Shown: positions 44,880 to 53,921 of the stretch, piece by piece
Layout: each line of letters starts with the position of its first letter
Position numbering within the stretch: position 1 is the stretch's first letter
Assembly (NCBI RefSeq): GCF_014306135.1
Contig: NZ_JACRWD010000006.1
Location: 1-64,000 of the forward strand
DNA from: Paraclostridium hominis
Lineage (GTDB): Bacteria > Bacillota > Clostridia > Peptostreptococcales > Peptostreptococcaceae
DNA: 64,000 nt
Reading direction: 5' to 3'
The notes under the pieces: generated by a model
The model's database searches: none
What the model saw: the letters and a program-made list of their open reading frames with translations, nothing else
What the model was told of the DNA's origin: nothing
Position numbers and translations under genes: made by a program

Positions 44880-45605
44880 TTAAATTTCATTAATTATCTT
44901 ATCTTCAGTTATCACACCGGCTACTTCAGTTAAATTAGCAAATTTATAAAATTCTTCATAGTTGAATTTCTCATTCTCCATTACTAAATAACTTTTACTA
45001 GAGCATTCAATTATAGTTCTCTTAGTATTTCCATCTTCTAAATTAATCGTACTTATATATCCTGTTTCTATATTAATACCACACAATCCTATAAATGATT
45101 TATCAAAGATAAAGTTTCTTATATACCTATCAGCAGCAGCTCCTACTATAGCTCCTACTTCTTTGTTAAATTCTCCCCCAATACAAATTACTTTTATATT
45201 CTTATTACTTCTTAATTCTAATACAATTTCTATCATATTTGTTACTACTGTAATTTCTTTATCTGTTTCATTTAATTCCTTTGCAATTTCTAAATTATTA
45301 GTTGAAACATCTAAAAATATTATGTCATTATTATCTATCAAACTAATTGCTTTTGCTGCTATAGCCTTCTTTTCCTCTACATTAATATTTTTTCTTTTAT
45401 CAATATTTTTAATCTCATCATAATCTCTTTGTAGAATAGCTCCCCCATACACTCTTTTTAAATGTCCTCTAGATTCTAGCTCTTTTAAATCTTTTCTAAT
45501 ACAGTCTTGTGTAACTTCAAATAAATTAGATAAATCTTTAACCTTTACTCTACCATTTATCTTAATTATTTCAATAATCTTTTCATACCTTTCCTCTAAA
45601 AACAA
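44880..45605 (-). CDS. DeoR/GlpR family regulator
   Basis: A 241-residue repressor-type regulator. The N-terminal DeoR helix-turn-helix is ERYEKIIEIIKINGRVKVKDLSNLFEVTQDCIRKDLKELESRGHLKRVYGGA. The C-terminal sugar-phosphate-binding domain holds FLDVSTNNLEIAKEL, IGGEFNKEVGAIVGAAADRYI and DKSFIGLCGI. The open frame reaches a GTG at 45614, but GAGAGGTG fits a TTG at 45605, which gives the usual start F-L-E-E-R. No sugar operon is adjacent, so its target is unknown; it may control distant genes. Confidence 0.9.
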   Translation of the reverse strand: MFLEERYEKIIEIIKINGRVKVKDLSNLFEVTQDCIRKDLKELESRGHLKRVYGGAILQRDYDEIKNIDKRKNINVEEKKAIAAKAISLIDNNDIIFLDVSTNNLEIAKELNETDKEITVVTNMIEIVLELRSNKNIKVICIGGEFNKEVGAIVGAAADRYIRNFIFDKSFIGLCGINIETGYISTINLEDGNTKRTIIECSSKSYLVMENEKFNYEEFYKFANLTEVAGVITEDKIINEI

Positions 45606-45760
45606 ATGCTTCACCTCTCACTTCATTTTTTATTATTTATTATTATTTTTTATCATTTATTATTGATTCAACTCTATTACTATATTATACTAGAAATATA
45701 ATAATTACGGTATAAGGTAGCGTTATAAGTTAGTTCTTAGCGTGATACCCAATATCATAA

Positions 45761-45798
45761 TAAAAGCACTAATCTTTTTTAAAAGATTAGTGCTTTTA
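45761..45798. terminator. Terminator after yjdM
   Basis: A near-perfect 18-bp stem (taaaagcactaatctttt and its complement) with flanking T runs, past the yjdM stop codon. Confidence 0.85.
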
Positions 45799-45831
45799 TA
45801 TTGTAGATTTTGATTATATTGTTAAATTTAA

Positions 45832-46173
45832 TTATGCTTTTTTAACAACACTAGACTTTAACTTCATAGCTCCAAATCCATCTATCTTGCATTCGATATC
45901 ATGTCCATCTGTTGCATCAGGAACTAAACGTATATTTTTTACTTTTGTTCCTATCTTTATAGATGATGAGCTTCCTTTTACTTTAAGGTCTTTTACTACT
46001 GTTACAGCATCTCCATCATTTAATACATTCCCATTTACATCTTTTATAACATTTTCTTCTTCATTTGAAGATTCTAAAGTCCATTCATAAGCACATTCTG
46101 GACAAACTAAAAGACTTCCATCTTCATAAGTATATTCTGAATTACATTTTGGGCAATTTGGTAAATTTTCCAT
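45832..46173 (-). CDS. yjdM: YjdM/PhnA zinc-ribbon protein
   Basis: A 113-residue protein once called PhnA. The N-terminal zinc ribbon is CPKCNSEYTYEDGSLLVCPECAYEW, followed by a short linker and a beta-rich domain (DGDAVTVVKDLKVKGSSSSIKIGTKVKNIRL). The name links it to alkylphosphonate use, but its function is not established. A GGAGG site precedes the ATG. No phosphonate genes are nearby. Confidence 0.93.
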   Translation of the reverse strand: MENLPNCPKCNSEYTYEDGSLLVCPECAYEWTLESSNEEENVIKDVNGNVLNDGDAVTVVKDLKVKGSSSSIKIGTKVKNIRLVPDATDGHDIECKIDGFGAMKLKSSVVKKA

Positions 46174-46296
46174 AATTTAATATCCTCCGTTCATTATTAT
46201 TCCTAATTATTCATAGGTTTATATAATATCATAGTCTTTTGATATTGACAAACTTTCCTTGAATTTAACTTAGTAAAACACCCTAATATTAATAAT

Positions 46297-47070
46297 TTAT
46301 TTAAAGATATTATATACATTTAATAAAACTATACTTATAAGTACAGTATCAAATATTGTTATTATATTTTTTTCTGAAACAGACTTATTTATCCTATAAC
46401 CAACAATTCCACCAATAACTCCTCCCGCCATCATTAAAGGTAGTATTTCTAGTTTATAGCTAGAAAATCCTGTTGTTAGAGCCACTGAAAGAATTTTAGA
46501 CCCTTGTGAGAAAAATATAACTATTATAGAGTTTCTCGCTGCTTCATTTGTTGACATAGAAAATAATATAGTAAAAGCCGCTACGTTAAGTGGTCCTCCT
46601 CCAATTCCTAAAAATGCAGATATAGATCCTAAAAATATTCCTAAACATCCAATTAATACAATGTTATTTATATTGTGTGTTTTAATATTATCTTTATTTT
46701 TCATATAAATAAAAACAATTATTAATATAACTATCAAAATTATATTTTGGATATTACTAACAATTCCCATATTAATCCCTTTTTTTGCTATAATATCCAT
46801 TATATTTTGTCCTATGACTCCACCAATTATAGATCCTAGAGCAACTACAATTGTATTTTTAAGATTTATCTTATCCTTTTTCTTTAATTGATAAAATACA
46901 GTAACTATAGACATTACAAATATGGTTGAAGACGACAATAAATTAACTGTAGGAAGGGAGTAATCACTTAAAGTTTCTAATACTGGCTTTATTATAACTC
47001 CGCCTCCTAATCCAACAGATGATCCTATTATAGTAGAAAAAGCAGCAACAATAAAATATAAGATTTCCAT
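46297..47070 (-). CDS. TauE/SafE family sulfite exporter-like permease
   Basis: A 257-residue membrane protein with about eight helices in two similar halves. Each half opens with the family motif GSSVGLGGGVIIKP (N-terminal) or AFLGIGGGPLNVAAFT (central). Members move sulfite, sulfonates or other organic anions. The substrate here is unknown. AGGAG lies before the ATG. This ribosome site overlaps the stop codon of the 43-residue gene upstream, suggesting coupled translation. Confidence 0.88.
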   Translation of the reverse strand: MEILYFIVAAFSTIIGSSVGLGGGVIIKPVLETLSDYSLPTVNLLSSSTIFVMSIVTVFYQLKKKDKINLKNTIVVALGSIIGGVIGQNIMDIIAKKGINMGIVSNIQNIILIVILIIVFIYMKNKDNIKTHNINNIVLIGCLGIFLGSISAFLGIGGGPLNVAAFTILFSMSTNEAARNSIIVIFFSQGSKILSVALTTGFSSYKLEILPLMMAGGVIGGIVGYRINKSVSEKNIITIFDTVLISIVLLNVYNIFK

Positions 47071-47083
47071 TTACTTAATTCTC

Positions 47084-47215
47084 CTATGATTTTATTTGAT
47101 AAAACTTGCTACAACTTATGTTCATTTCTTTTAGTTCACTATTGCATTCAGTAAATATATCGCCTAATGCCATATCCCATCTATCTAACTGATTTACATT
47201 TAAGTTAATCTTCAT
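47084..47215 (-). CDS. Small protein, 43 residues, coupled to the TauE/SafE gene
   Basis: A short reading frame beginning MKINLNVNQLDRWDMALGDI and ending FYQIKS, with two Cys and no membrane segment. An AAGGTGA site stands before the ATG. Its TAG stop overlaps the AGGAG ribosome site of the permease gene 14 bp downstream, an arrangement typical of translational coupling. I do not recognise a family. It could be a leader or a small partner of the permease. Confidence 0.5.
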   Translation of the reverse strand: MKINLNVNQLDRWDMALGDIFTECNSELKEMNISCSKFYQIKS

Positions 47216-47390
47216 ATATTCTTCACCTTATCTATAATAAATTTAATACCTAGATTTATTCTATACTTAATTTTATACCCTATGTATAAACATGCTAATA
47301 AATTTTAATAAACTTTTATTGATAAATAGTTTACTCTAATATTTTTAAGTTAGAATCTCGTCCCTATAATACTAAATAATATTTTACAAT

Positions 47391-47428
47391 AATAAAACTG
47401 CACCACTAATCAGTGATGCAGCTTTATT
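47391..47428. terminator. Terminator after the basic Sm-like gene
   Basis: Stem aataaaactgcaccact / agtgatgcagctttatt with mismatches and T-rich flanks, past the stop at 47465. The stretch 47216-47390 shows nothing else I can name. Confidence 0.7.
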
Positions 47429-47464
47429 ATTTGTGATTATAATTTAAATTTTAAATATCAATGA

Positions 47465-47788
47465 TTAATAAGGAAACGGTGGTGCAATATAAGGGTAAGA
47501 TAATAATGATAATGCAAGTAAAGTAGCAAGTGGGAAAGATCTACGTCTATATCTTCTATGTCTTCTAGGGCGTCCATATTGTCTTTGTTGATTAGATTGA
47601 TTTCCACCTTCTTGTTCTATTACATCTTCACCGACTAATATAATGACACAATCATTATCTACATCTTCGATAATTCCATCAAATGTGCTTCCATCTTTCA
47701 TTGTGAAAATAGCATGATAATTCAAAAACCTTTCACATTTATCACGTAACTTTTGTAAATCTCTGTTATTGTTTTTTTCTAAACTCAT
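47465..47788 (-). CDS. Hypothetical spore-coat-like protein with Sm-like strand region
   Basis: A 107-residue protein in three parts: a polar N-terminus; an Sm-like beta segment (AIFTMKDGSTFDGIIEDVDNDCVIILVGEDVIE, about residues 29-61); then an Arg-rich patch (RPRRHRRYRRRS) followed by a hydrophobic tail rich in Leu, Ser, Pro and Tyr. This layout recalls small spore-associated proteins of clostridia, but I cannot name a family. AGGAGATGG fits the ATG at 47788, 12 codons inside the open frame. It is monocistronic. Confidence 0.75.
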   Translation of the reverse strand: MSLEKNNNRDLQKLRDKCERFLNYHAIFTMKDGSTFDGIIEDVDNDCVIILVGEDVIEQEGGNQSNQQRQYGRPRRHRRYRRRSFPLATLLALSLLSYPYIAPPFPY

Positions 47789-47915
47789 TTTTAACCATCT
47801 CCTCTCCAATATTATGATATTCATCTGTAAGGAGAGTGCTACTAATTTAATATATAAATTTTTAGTATAATCCTACAATTAGTTCTATATTTATTATTAA
47901 AGTCTAACTATAAAT

Positions 47916-47946
47916 AAAAACCGTATCAATTACTTATGATACGGTT
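47916..47946 (-). terminator. Terminator hairpin carrying the first copy of the ATACGGTTCTCCG repeat
   Basis: Stem aaccgtatca / tgatacggtt around a short loop, with a T run on the minus strand, past the end of the broken ycxB gene. Part of its right arm recurs at 52792 and 53922 without the left arm. Confidence 0.65.
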
Positions 47947-47954
47947 CTCCGTTA
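47930..47954 (+). repeat. Dispersed repeat, copy 1 (TTACTTRTGATACGGTTC core)
   Basis: First of three same-orientation copies of a sequence with core TTACTTRTGATACGGTT. Copies 1 and 3 also share TCTCCGT after it. Confidence 0.7.
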
Positions 47955-47974
47955 CACCTCCAAAGGAGCACGTT

Positions 47975-48508
47975 TTACTTTAATTGTTCTAAAGCCTTAC
48001 ATTTTTTAAGCTCTTTCATAAGTTCTTTCTCTATTTCTTTATCTAAATATCTCCTTGGAATTATATGAGCTACAAATCCACTTATATATATAAGGATCAT
48101 ATCTTCGTAAACTTTTACATCTTTTATACTTTCTAACGATACTGTTTCTGATATAGAATCCCCTTTTACTACTATTGTCCCATCAATAATTTCTAAAGTC
48201 TTACTTCCAAATATTGATGAATTATCTCCTTAACTTATGAGTTTATCAGTTTCTTTAGCTACTAATTTTTTGTATTGCTTAGGATATGTTAAAATCCAAA
48301 TGACTAAAAAAACTATCGCTACTATAATCCAATATATACTCGGTTGATTAAATATCCCCGTTCCTGTAAAGTAGATTGGTATAGAAAGTACTATGGGTAC
48401 AGCATATCTAAGTATGTTAAATGTACTTTTCTGTGATTTCGAGTTTTCTAAATGATGTAAATTGAAGCTTATATAGTCATCTTTTGTTATTTTAAAGTCG
48501 ATTTTCAT
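47975..48508 (-). pseudogene. ycxB: YcxB family membrane protein, split by an in-frame stop
   Basis: The N-terminal part (48233-48508) encodes 92 residues with two membrane helices. It is followed by a TAA at 48230-48232. Translation in the same frame after that stop gives 85 more residues, including KTLEIIDGTIVVKG, SLESIKDVKVYED and AHIIPRRYLDK, the YcxB-like C-terminal domain, and ends at a natural TAA (47975-47977). Read through, the protein would be 177 residues, normal for the family. So a single nonsense change (for example GAA to TAA) breaks the gene. An AGGAGAT follows the stop but no good restart codon is in frame. Confidence 0.85.
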
Positions 48509-48589
48509 TTGTGCCGTCCCCTTATTATTAAAAACTTTATTTACATTATATTACAAATTTCAAGCACTTACAATTAAGCATAGTAACAT

Positions 48590-48634
48590 GAAAAAAGGAA
48601 GGGTCTTCATCTTCTTCAGACGACCCTTCCTTTA
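48590..48634 (-). terminator. Terminator of the tet(P) operon
   Basis: Stem aaaggaagggtc / gacccttccttt with a 17-nt loop and a minus-strand T run, about 65 bp past the tetB(P) stop codon. Confidence 0.85.
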
Positions 48635-48699
48635 CTTTTAGGCTTTGAATGTCTTATATTTAAATCCTACATATAAAAATTTAACTTATCTATTTAAAT

Positions 48700-50658
48700 T
48701 TAATCTCTAATTGCGTTTAGTTTATGAAGCAAATACTCTTTTTTATTCAATGGATCATACGTTGTTTTTTTGCGTGCTTTTGAAAATTCAGCTGAAGCTT
48801 CCTTATACCCATAAAATTTTGTCACAAACATTCCTCTACCTTCTGTATATGAAGCTATTTTCATTTTATATTCTTTTGAATTTTCTACTGGAATTAATCC
48901 CTTTATTGAGAATTCATCCCCTATAACAATAGGATTATCAAAGGTTGCCCTCATAGTTTCTAAATCCCATACCGCTTTGCTTAAAGCATTTTGAGGAATC
49001 TTTAACTCAAACTCATGTAATGGCTCTAATAAAACAGTTTGTGCTTTATATAATGCTTCCATGAATACCATAGGTGTCACATTTCTAAAATCTGCTGGAG
49101 TGCTGGCTGGACTAAAAAATTCACCACAGCTAAGAGTGACTTTTACATCTGTAACCTCCCATCCAAATAATCCTTGTTTACTTGTCTTAATAACTGCTTC
49201 TTCAATTGCATTTTGAAAAGATTTTGGCAATGACCCTACTGAAACATTAGAAATATACCTAAGACCTTCGCCTCTCCCTGCTGGTTCTATTTCTAAGCCT
49301 ACTGTCGCCCAAAATGGATTTAAGTCTTCCTGCATATGCATTATTGACGCTCCAAAACCTTTAGGTGTTTCCTTATAGATAGTCTCAATATTCGAAAACT
49401 CTACTTTTATTCCATATAAATCATCTAACATGGAACTTAGTATTTCCATTTGAACTTCACCGAATAAGTTGACATAAATTTCTTTATCTATGTCATTCAT
49501 CTCTAATTCTAGTAGTGGATCTTCCTCTGCAAGTAATGTTAATGCTTTAAATAGCTCTGGATTTTTTTCTTTATCAATTGCAGAAATTGTTGTTTTTAAT
49601 GCTGGTTTAGCTATAGATATATTTTTAATTTTATCATTTGAAATTCCAATAACATCTCCCACTTGGAAACTTGTAAGTCCATATAAAATACCTATATCCC
49701 CTGCTTCTATCCTCTGTGCTTCAACAACTCCCCCATTTTCTAACCTATTAATTTTCTTTACTTTTTCTGCTATCTCCTTATTAGGTACTTGAATTTTATC
49801 TCTTACAGATATTTTTCCTCCAAATAATCTTACATAAACCTTCTTTTCATTTTTACTTGTTCTTTCGATTTTAAATACTACTCCAGATAAATCACTTTCA
49901 CAATCATCACCTGCAAATGGAAAATAACTACAAATTCCATCTAATAAGTCTTCAACTCCAAGTCCAATTGCTGCCGCACCACAAAATACTGGATATAGAC
50001 TTCCTTCACTTGCATATAATGAAAGCTTTTCTTGTATTTCTTCTTTATCAGGTTCTATTCCACCAATATATCTTTCTAAAAATGCTTCGTCTAAGTCTGA
50101 TAAAACATCAATAGCATCATCATTTATCATGCATGTATCAAATAGTTTTTTTATATAAACAGCTTTGCTTCCTACATCATATACTTCTTGTAATCTAACT
50201 ACTTTATTGGACATATTCTTCTTTATATCTTCAAATACTTTATTGAAATTTGCCCCAATTCTATCTAGCTTATTTACAAAAATTATTGTTGGAATGTTTA
50301 ACTCCTTTAATGTCTCAAATAATATTCTTGTTTGTGACTGAATACCCTCTACTCCTGATATAACTAGTATCGCTCCATCTAAAACACTTAATGAACGTTC
50401 AACTTCCGAAATAAAATCCACATGTCCTGGAGTATCAACAATATTAACCTTGACATTATTCCAATTAAAAGATATGGTTGATGATTTAATGGTAATCCCT
50501 CTCTTACGCTCAAGCTCCATAGAATCCGTCTGTGTATTGCCTAAATCAACTCTTCCAACTGATTTTATAGCTCCACTATAATATAATAAGTTTTCTGTTA
50601 TAGTTGTTTTTCCTGCATCCACGTGTGCTACGATTCCTATATTAATTATTTTCTTCAT
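48700..50658 (-). CDS. tetB(P): Tetracycline resistance ribosomal protection protein TetB(P)
   Basis: A translation GTPase related to EF-G that dislodges tetracycline from the ribosome. It begins MKKIINIGIVAHVDAGKTTI (G1 loop), with VDTPGHVDF (G3) and NKLDR (G4), then EF-G-like domains II to V. The whole protein agrees closely with my recollection of C. perfringens TetB(P) at 652 residues. The start at 50658 overlaps the tetA(P) end by 17 bp, as described for the tet(P) operon. The frame is open eight codons upstream, but that is not the recognised start. No truncation is seen, so the gene should be functional. Confidence 0.96.
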   Translation of the reverse strand: MKKIINIGIVAHVDAGKTTITENLLYYSGAIKSVGRVDLGNTQTDSMELERKRGITIKSSTISFNWNNVKVNIVDTPGHVDFISEVERSLSVLDGAILVISGVEGIQSQTRILFETLKELNIPTIIFVNKLDRIGANFNKVFEDIKKNMSNKVVRLQEVYDVGSKAVYIKKLFDTCMINDDAIDVLSDLDEAFLERYIGGIEPDKEEIQEKLSLYASEGSLYPVFCGAAAIGLGVEDLLDGICSYFPFAGDDCESDLSGVVFKIERTSKNEKKVYVRLFGGKISVRDKIQVPNKEIAEKVKKINRLENGGVVEAQRIEAGDIGILYGLTSFQVGDVIGISNDKIKNISIAKPALKTTISAIDKEKNPELFKALTLLAEEDPLLELEMNDIDKEIYVNLFGEVQMEILSSMLDDLYGIKVEFSNIETIYKETPKGFGASIMHMQEDLNPFWATVGLEIEPAGRGEGLRYISNVSVGSLPKSFQNAIEEAVIKTSKQGLFGWEVTDVKVTLSCGEFFSPASTPADFRNVTPMVFMEALYKAQTVLLEPLHEFELKIPQNALSKAVWDLETMRATFDNPIVIGDEFSIKGLIPVENSKEYKMKIASYTEGRGMFVTKFYGYKEASAEFSKARKKTTYDPLNKKEYLLHKLNAIRD

Positions 50659-51904
50659 AATCAATACCTCCAACTCTATCAACCACCTTTTTATCCATTA
50701 TCATAGCAACAATATATAACACTAATACCGGTGTTACTAATAACGAAGTACATGCTATACCCATACTCACTGAAATATTTGTAGCTATGATTCCTATAAT
50801 TGGTCCACCTAAAATTTGACCTAAGGAATTTATTTGTCCATTTATAGAAAGTACAGTAGATCTGGCCTTGTCATCTATATGTCCATTAAGCCATGCACTA
50901 AATATAGGTTCATTTATAGTTCTAAAGGTACTTGTCGCTAAATAAGCTATTAGCATTAAGTTAAATCTTTTTGTAATAGCAAATATGAACATAAATGATA
51001 TATAAAATATATTTATACATAATAACAGCTTTCCATTTTTATTCTTATCATCATCCTTAAGCTTCTTTTCCATAAAATGCATTACTATAGCACTCAATAT
51101 CATTCCTGCAATTCCAAAAATTCCGAACCAAGTCACTGGTTTAAGGTTTCCAAGTTTAGGAAGCATAGTATCTTGTAAAAAATGCATATTAGAAAGTCTA
51201 TCATAACCTTCACTGGATAATCCATAAAATAAAGTTACTGAAAGCAAAATTATAATTATAGGTTTATTTTTTATAAATTTAAGACCAGATTTAAAGGTAT
51301 ATCCCATCTTTTTAAAAGTATTTAAATCCTCTGGAGCAGATGATTTAAAATTATTTTCTGGCATATATAACCATAAAAATAATGCAAGAATTATAAATAA
51401 GACTCCACTAACTATAATAGGTAGTCTTACAGATAAATTAGCTATTACAGTGCTTAGTACTATTCCAATAACCGATCCTATCTGTCCTGCTTGTGCTCCC
51501 TTTATATAAATTTTATCCAAATCTTTATCTTTCTCTTCTTCTGCAATCCAAGCTTCAACAGATCCACTAATAAAAGTAGAACCTAATCCCCATACAATCT
51601 GTGCTACAAGTACGAAAACGAAACTAGAAATAGAACCTTCTAAAATAAATCCCACTCCTGTTAAAACTACACCAATAACAATAGATAGTTTACGACTGTA
51701 CACATCTGCAACTATTCCTGTAGGAATTTCAAATATAAAGCATGCTACTTCTAAAGTAGTTCCAACAAGTATAAGCTGAAGTGGATTTAAATGCACCGTT
51801 TCAATGTGATACACTATCATAACTGTAGCTACTAGTGAAAAACACATTGCTGTAATAGCTGAAAATAATAAATAAGTTTTATATGCTGAAAGTTTATTAA
51901 CCAT
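50642..51904 (-). CDS. tetA(P): Tetracycline efflux protein TetA(P)
   Basis: A 420-residue major-facilitator exporter with about 12 membrane helices that pumps out tetracycline (and, by published work, minocycline poorly). Length, start (MVNKLSAYKTYLLFSA) and end (GGIDYEENN) agree with C. perfringens TetA(P). An Asp/Glu-rich pattern inside helices is typical of this pump family. It is the first gene of the tet(P) operon behind a long leader with its own promoter, leader peptide and two terminators. It is complete and apparently functional. Confidence 0.96.
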   Translation of the reverse strand: MVNKLSAYKTYLLFSAITAMCFSLVATVMIVYHIETVHLNPLQLILVGTTLEVACFIFEIPTGIVADVYSRKLSIVIGVVLTGVGFILEGSISSFVFVLVAQIVWGLGSTFISGSVEAWIAEEEKDKDLDKIYIKGAQAGQIGSVIGIVLSTVIANLSVRLPIIVSGVLFIILALFLWLYMPENNFKSSAPEDLNTFKKMGYTFKSGLKFIKNKPIIIILLSVTLFYGLSSEGYDRLSNMHFLQDTMLPKLGNLKPVTWFGIFGIAGMILSAIVMHFMEKKLKDDDKNKNGKLLLCINIFYISFMFIFAITKRFNLMLIAYLATSTFRTINEPIFSAWLNGHIDDKARSTVLSINGQINSLGQILGGPIIGIIATNISVSMGIACTSLLVTPVLVLYIVAMIMDKKVVDRVGGIDYEENN

Positions 51905-52001
51905 TAATAATCACCATCCTAGTATTTTTAAAAAAATTTATTTGTTTTTCATAATCTTCATATTTAAATATATAAATCATCAAAATAATCTCCTTAAATA
52001 A

Positions 52002-52036
52002 AAAAAGCTGTAAGTGAACATAATTCACTTACAGCC
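52002..52036 (-). terminator. Leader terminator 2 upstream of tetA(P)
   Basis: Stem agctgtaagtgaa / ttcacttacagc with seven T on the minus strand, about 100 bp before the tetA(P) start. A factor-independent terminator in this position is reported to attenuate tet(P) transcription in C. perfringens. Confidence 0.85.
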
Positions 52037-52155
52037 TCATAATTATATAACCTAAATATAAACATGAAATATACAACTTTAATTTATATAACTTATGATT
52101 AAGCTATGCAAATTAAAGTCTTATATCATATCTATAAATATAGTAAAAATAGGCA

Positions 52156-52181
52156 TAAAAATACCGTGTTTAGAACACAGT
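52156..52181 (-). terminator. Leader terminator 1 upstream of tetA(P)
   Basis: On the minus strand ACTGTGTT pairs with AACACGGT (one G-U pair) around a 3-nt loop, then ATTTTT. It lies between the leader peptide and terminator 2. Confidence 0.6.
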
Positions 52182-52357
52182 TTTCCTATTCTTCAAATAA
52201 AGATGTAATATGCTCATTATAATACTGATTATTTTTAGAGTACACAAATAGACATGGTAATATCAATATTATTAATAATTGTTTCTACCACAAATAAACC
52301 TTGAGTTATCCAAGATTTTTTTCATATACTTTTTAAAATAATCCTTATTCAGTTAGT

Positions 52358-52384
52358 TTAGTTAAAAACTACCTCTTTGCGCAT
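52358..52384 (-). CDS. tet(P) leader peptide, 8 residues
   Basis: ATG CGC AAA GAG GTA GTT TTT AAC TAA, with an AAAGGAGATG ribosome site at ideal distance, about 45 nt after the transcription start. A very short peptide with a strong ribosome site ahead of two terminators is the usual design of attenuated antibiotic resistance genes. Its role in drug sensing is inference. Confidence 0.55.
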   Translation of the reverse strand: MRKEVVFN

Positions 52385-52438
52385 ATTTACATCTCCTTTA
52401 CATTTATATTTTTCATGTTTATATTTTAGTATAATTAC

Positions 52439-52467
52439 ATTATATATAAACTTTTATTTTTTTTCAA
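52439..52467 (-). promoter_or_regulatory. Promoter of the tet(P) operon (P3)
   Basis: On the minus strand TTGAAA (52462-52467), 17 nt, then TATAAT (52439-52444). The start of transcription would be near 52432, about 528 bp before tetA(P). This agrees with the published P3 promoter position of about 529 bp in C. perfringens, as I recall it. Confidence 0.85.
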
Positions 52468-52791
52468 TACTTTTATATTCATATTTATCCAAATTCAATT
52501 GAAACTTTATTACTTCAAATAACTTATATACACAAAAGAATAACTACTAACTTTAACCTAAATCTGAAATGAATATAAAAAATATATTTGTGGAATGTTT
52601 TACAATTTCTTTCAATACTATAGATTAGAAAAAACAAATTCTAATTTGCTGAAATAGGTGAAAAACGAAGAACCTATGAATAAAACTACAATAACCTACA
52701 AAAATTCAAATTTTAGATTTTTGTGAGTTTCATTGCAGAATTAAAGCAGACCTACCTTTCATTTATATATCCAATTTTGGTAAAGTTCGCA

Positions 52792-52811
52792 CTTACTTGT
52801 GATACGGTTCC
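52792..52811 (+). repeat. Dispersed repeat, copy 2
   Basis: CTTACTTGTGATACGGTTCC; its first 19 nt are identical to copy 3 at 53922. It lies in the otherwise gene-free 430 bp between the tet(P) promoter and the AraC gene. Confidence 0.7.
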
Positions 52812-52833
52812 TTAATAGTTATTCTAAATAAGT

Positions 52834-52869
52834 ATCAAAAGGCACCTTAAATTATTCAAGGTACCTTTA
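52834..52869 (-). terminator. Terminator after the AraC-type gene
   Basis: Stem aaaggcacctt / aaggtaccttt (one mismatch) before the stop codon side of the AraC gene on the minus strand. Confidence 0.65.
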
Positions 52870-52900
52870 ACTGTGATATAGAATAAAATTTCAGTTCTAA

Positions 52901-53770
52901 TTACTTTTCTTTTACCCCAATCCAAATTTCGCTATAAACATTTTGCATATCTGACATATCTCTATTGAAAGATATTTCTGGAACGTTTATTAATTCATAA
53001 TTTGAAGATGGCAACCATTCAGATAAAATTTTTCCCCATGTATCTTGAAATACAGTTGGAAATGGTCCTTTACAAGAAAAAATTGCCCAAGTACAAGCAG
53101 GAACTTCTACAACATCAAATTCACCAAAATCTATATCTAGAGTAGTTATAGATCCAATTAAGTGATTTAAGTTACCTTTTTCTTCATACCTTTTATCATC
53201 AAAATCAAATGAAGCGTTAACAACAGTTTTAACATCTTCATTTCTATATGATTGTAATAATTTTCTTTGTTCTTCTGTTATACTTTGTGCTATTTTCATT
53301 ATTTCTTGATTTATACCTTCAAACACAATAGGAACTTGACCTTTAACTCCTACTAATTTAAAAGCTTCTTTTTTTTCAATACGATAATTCATATTACTTC
53401 CTCCTTTAATAGTTAATTGAAAAGTCATACAAGGAAATACTTTAAGATTCTTAGCATCTTTAATCTCTGAAGGATTCACACCAAACCATTCTTTAAATGC
53501 CCTACTAAATCCATCTGCTGAATCATATCCATATTTTATAGCTATATCAATTATTTTTATATCTTTTTGCATTAAATCAAAACTTGCTTTAGATAGCCTT
53601 CTTTTTCTTATATAGCTCGAAAGTGTCATACCTGAAAGATACGAAAACATCTTTCTAAAATGATACTCAGATACTCCTGCAATCTTTGAAACCATATTAA
53701 AGTCTATTTCTTCTTCTAAATGCATTTCTATATACTCCATAACTTTATTGAAATTGGTAAGCATATCCAT
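52901..53770 (-). CDS. AraC family regulator with GyrI-like effector domain
   Basis: A 289-residue regulator. Two AraC helix-turn-helix motifs occupy about residues 8-108 (VSKIAGVSEYHFRKMFSYLSGMTLSSYIRKRRL and DIAIKYGYDSADGFSRAFKEWFGVNPSE). A GyrI-like/SOUL-type small-molecule binding domain (about 125-289) ends in EVPACTWAIFSCKGPFP...YSEIWIGV. Such fusions often sense drugs or other hydrophobic ligands. GGAGTGA precedes the ATG. It is flanked by copies 2 and 3 of the dispersed repeat. Confidence 0.92.
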   Translation of the reverse strand: MDMLTNFNKVMEYIEMHLEEEIDFNMVSKIAGVSEYHFRKMFSYLSGMTLSSYIRKRRLSKASFDLMQKDIKIIDIAIKYGYDSADGFSRAFKEWFGVNPSEIKDAKNLKVFPCMTFQLTIKGGSNMNYRIEKKEAFKLVGVKGQVPIVFEGINQEIMKIAQSITEEQRKLLQSYRNEDVKTVVNASFDFDDKRYEEKGNLNHLIGSITTLDIDFGEFDVVEVPACTWAIFSCKGPFPTVFQDTWGKILSEWLPSSNYELINVPEISFNRDMSDMQNVYSEIWIGVKEK

Positions 53771-53921
53771 GTATAATCACTCCTCATACTAACAATTATA
53801 ATTTTTAGTAATATACTTTTATCGATATTATCTATACATATATTATCGTACTAATTATTTTTTAAGTATAACTAAGATCTAAATTATATATCTAAATTTT
53901 TACTCTTATCATCCGCGCTAC

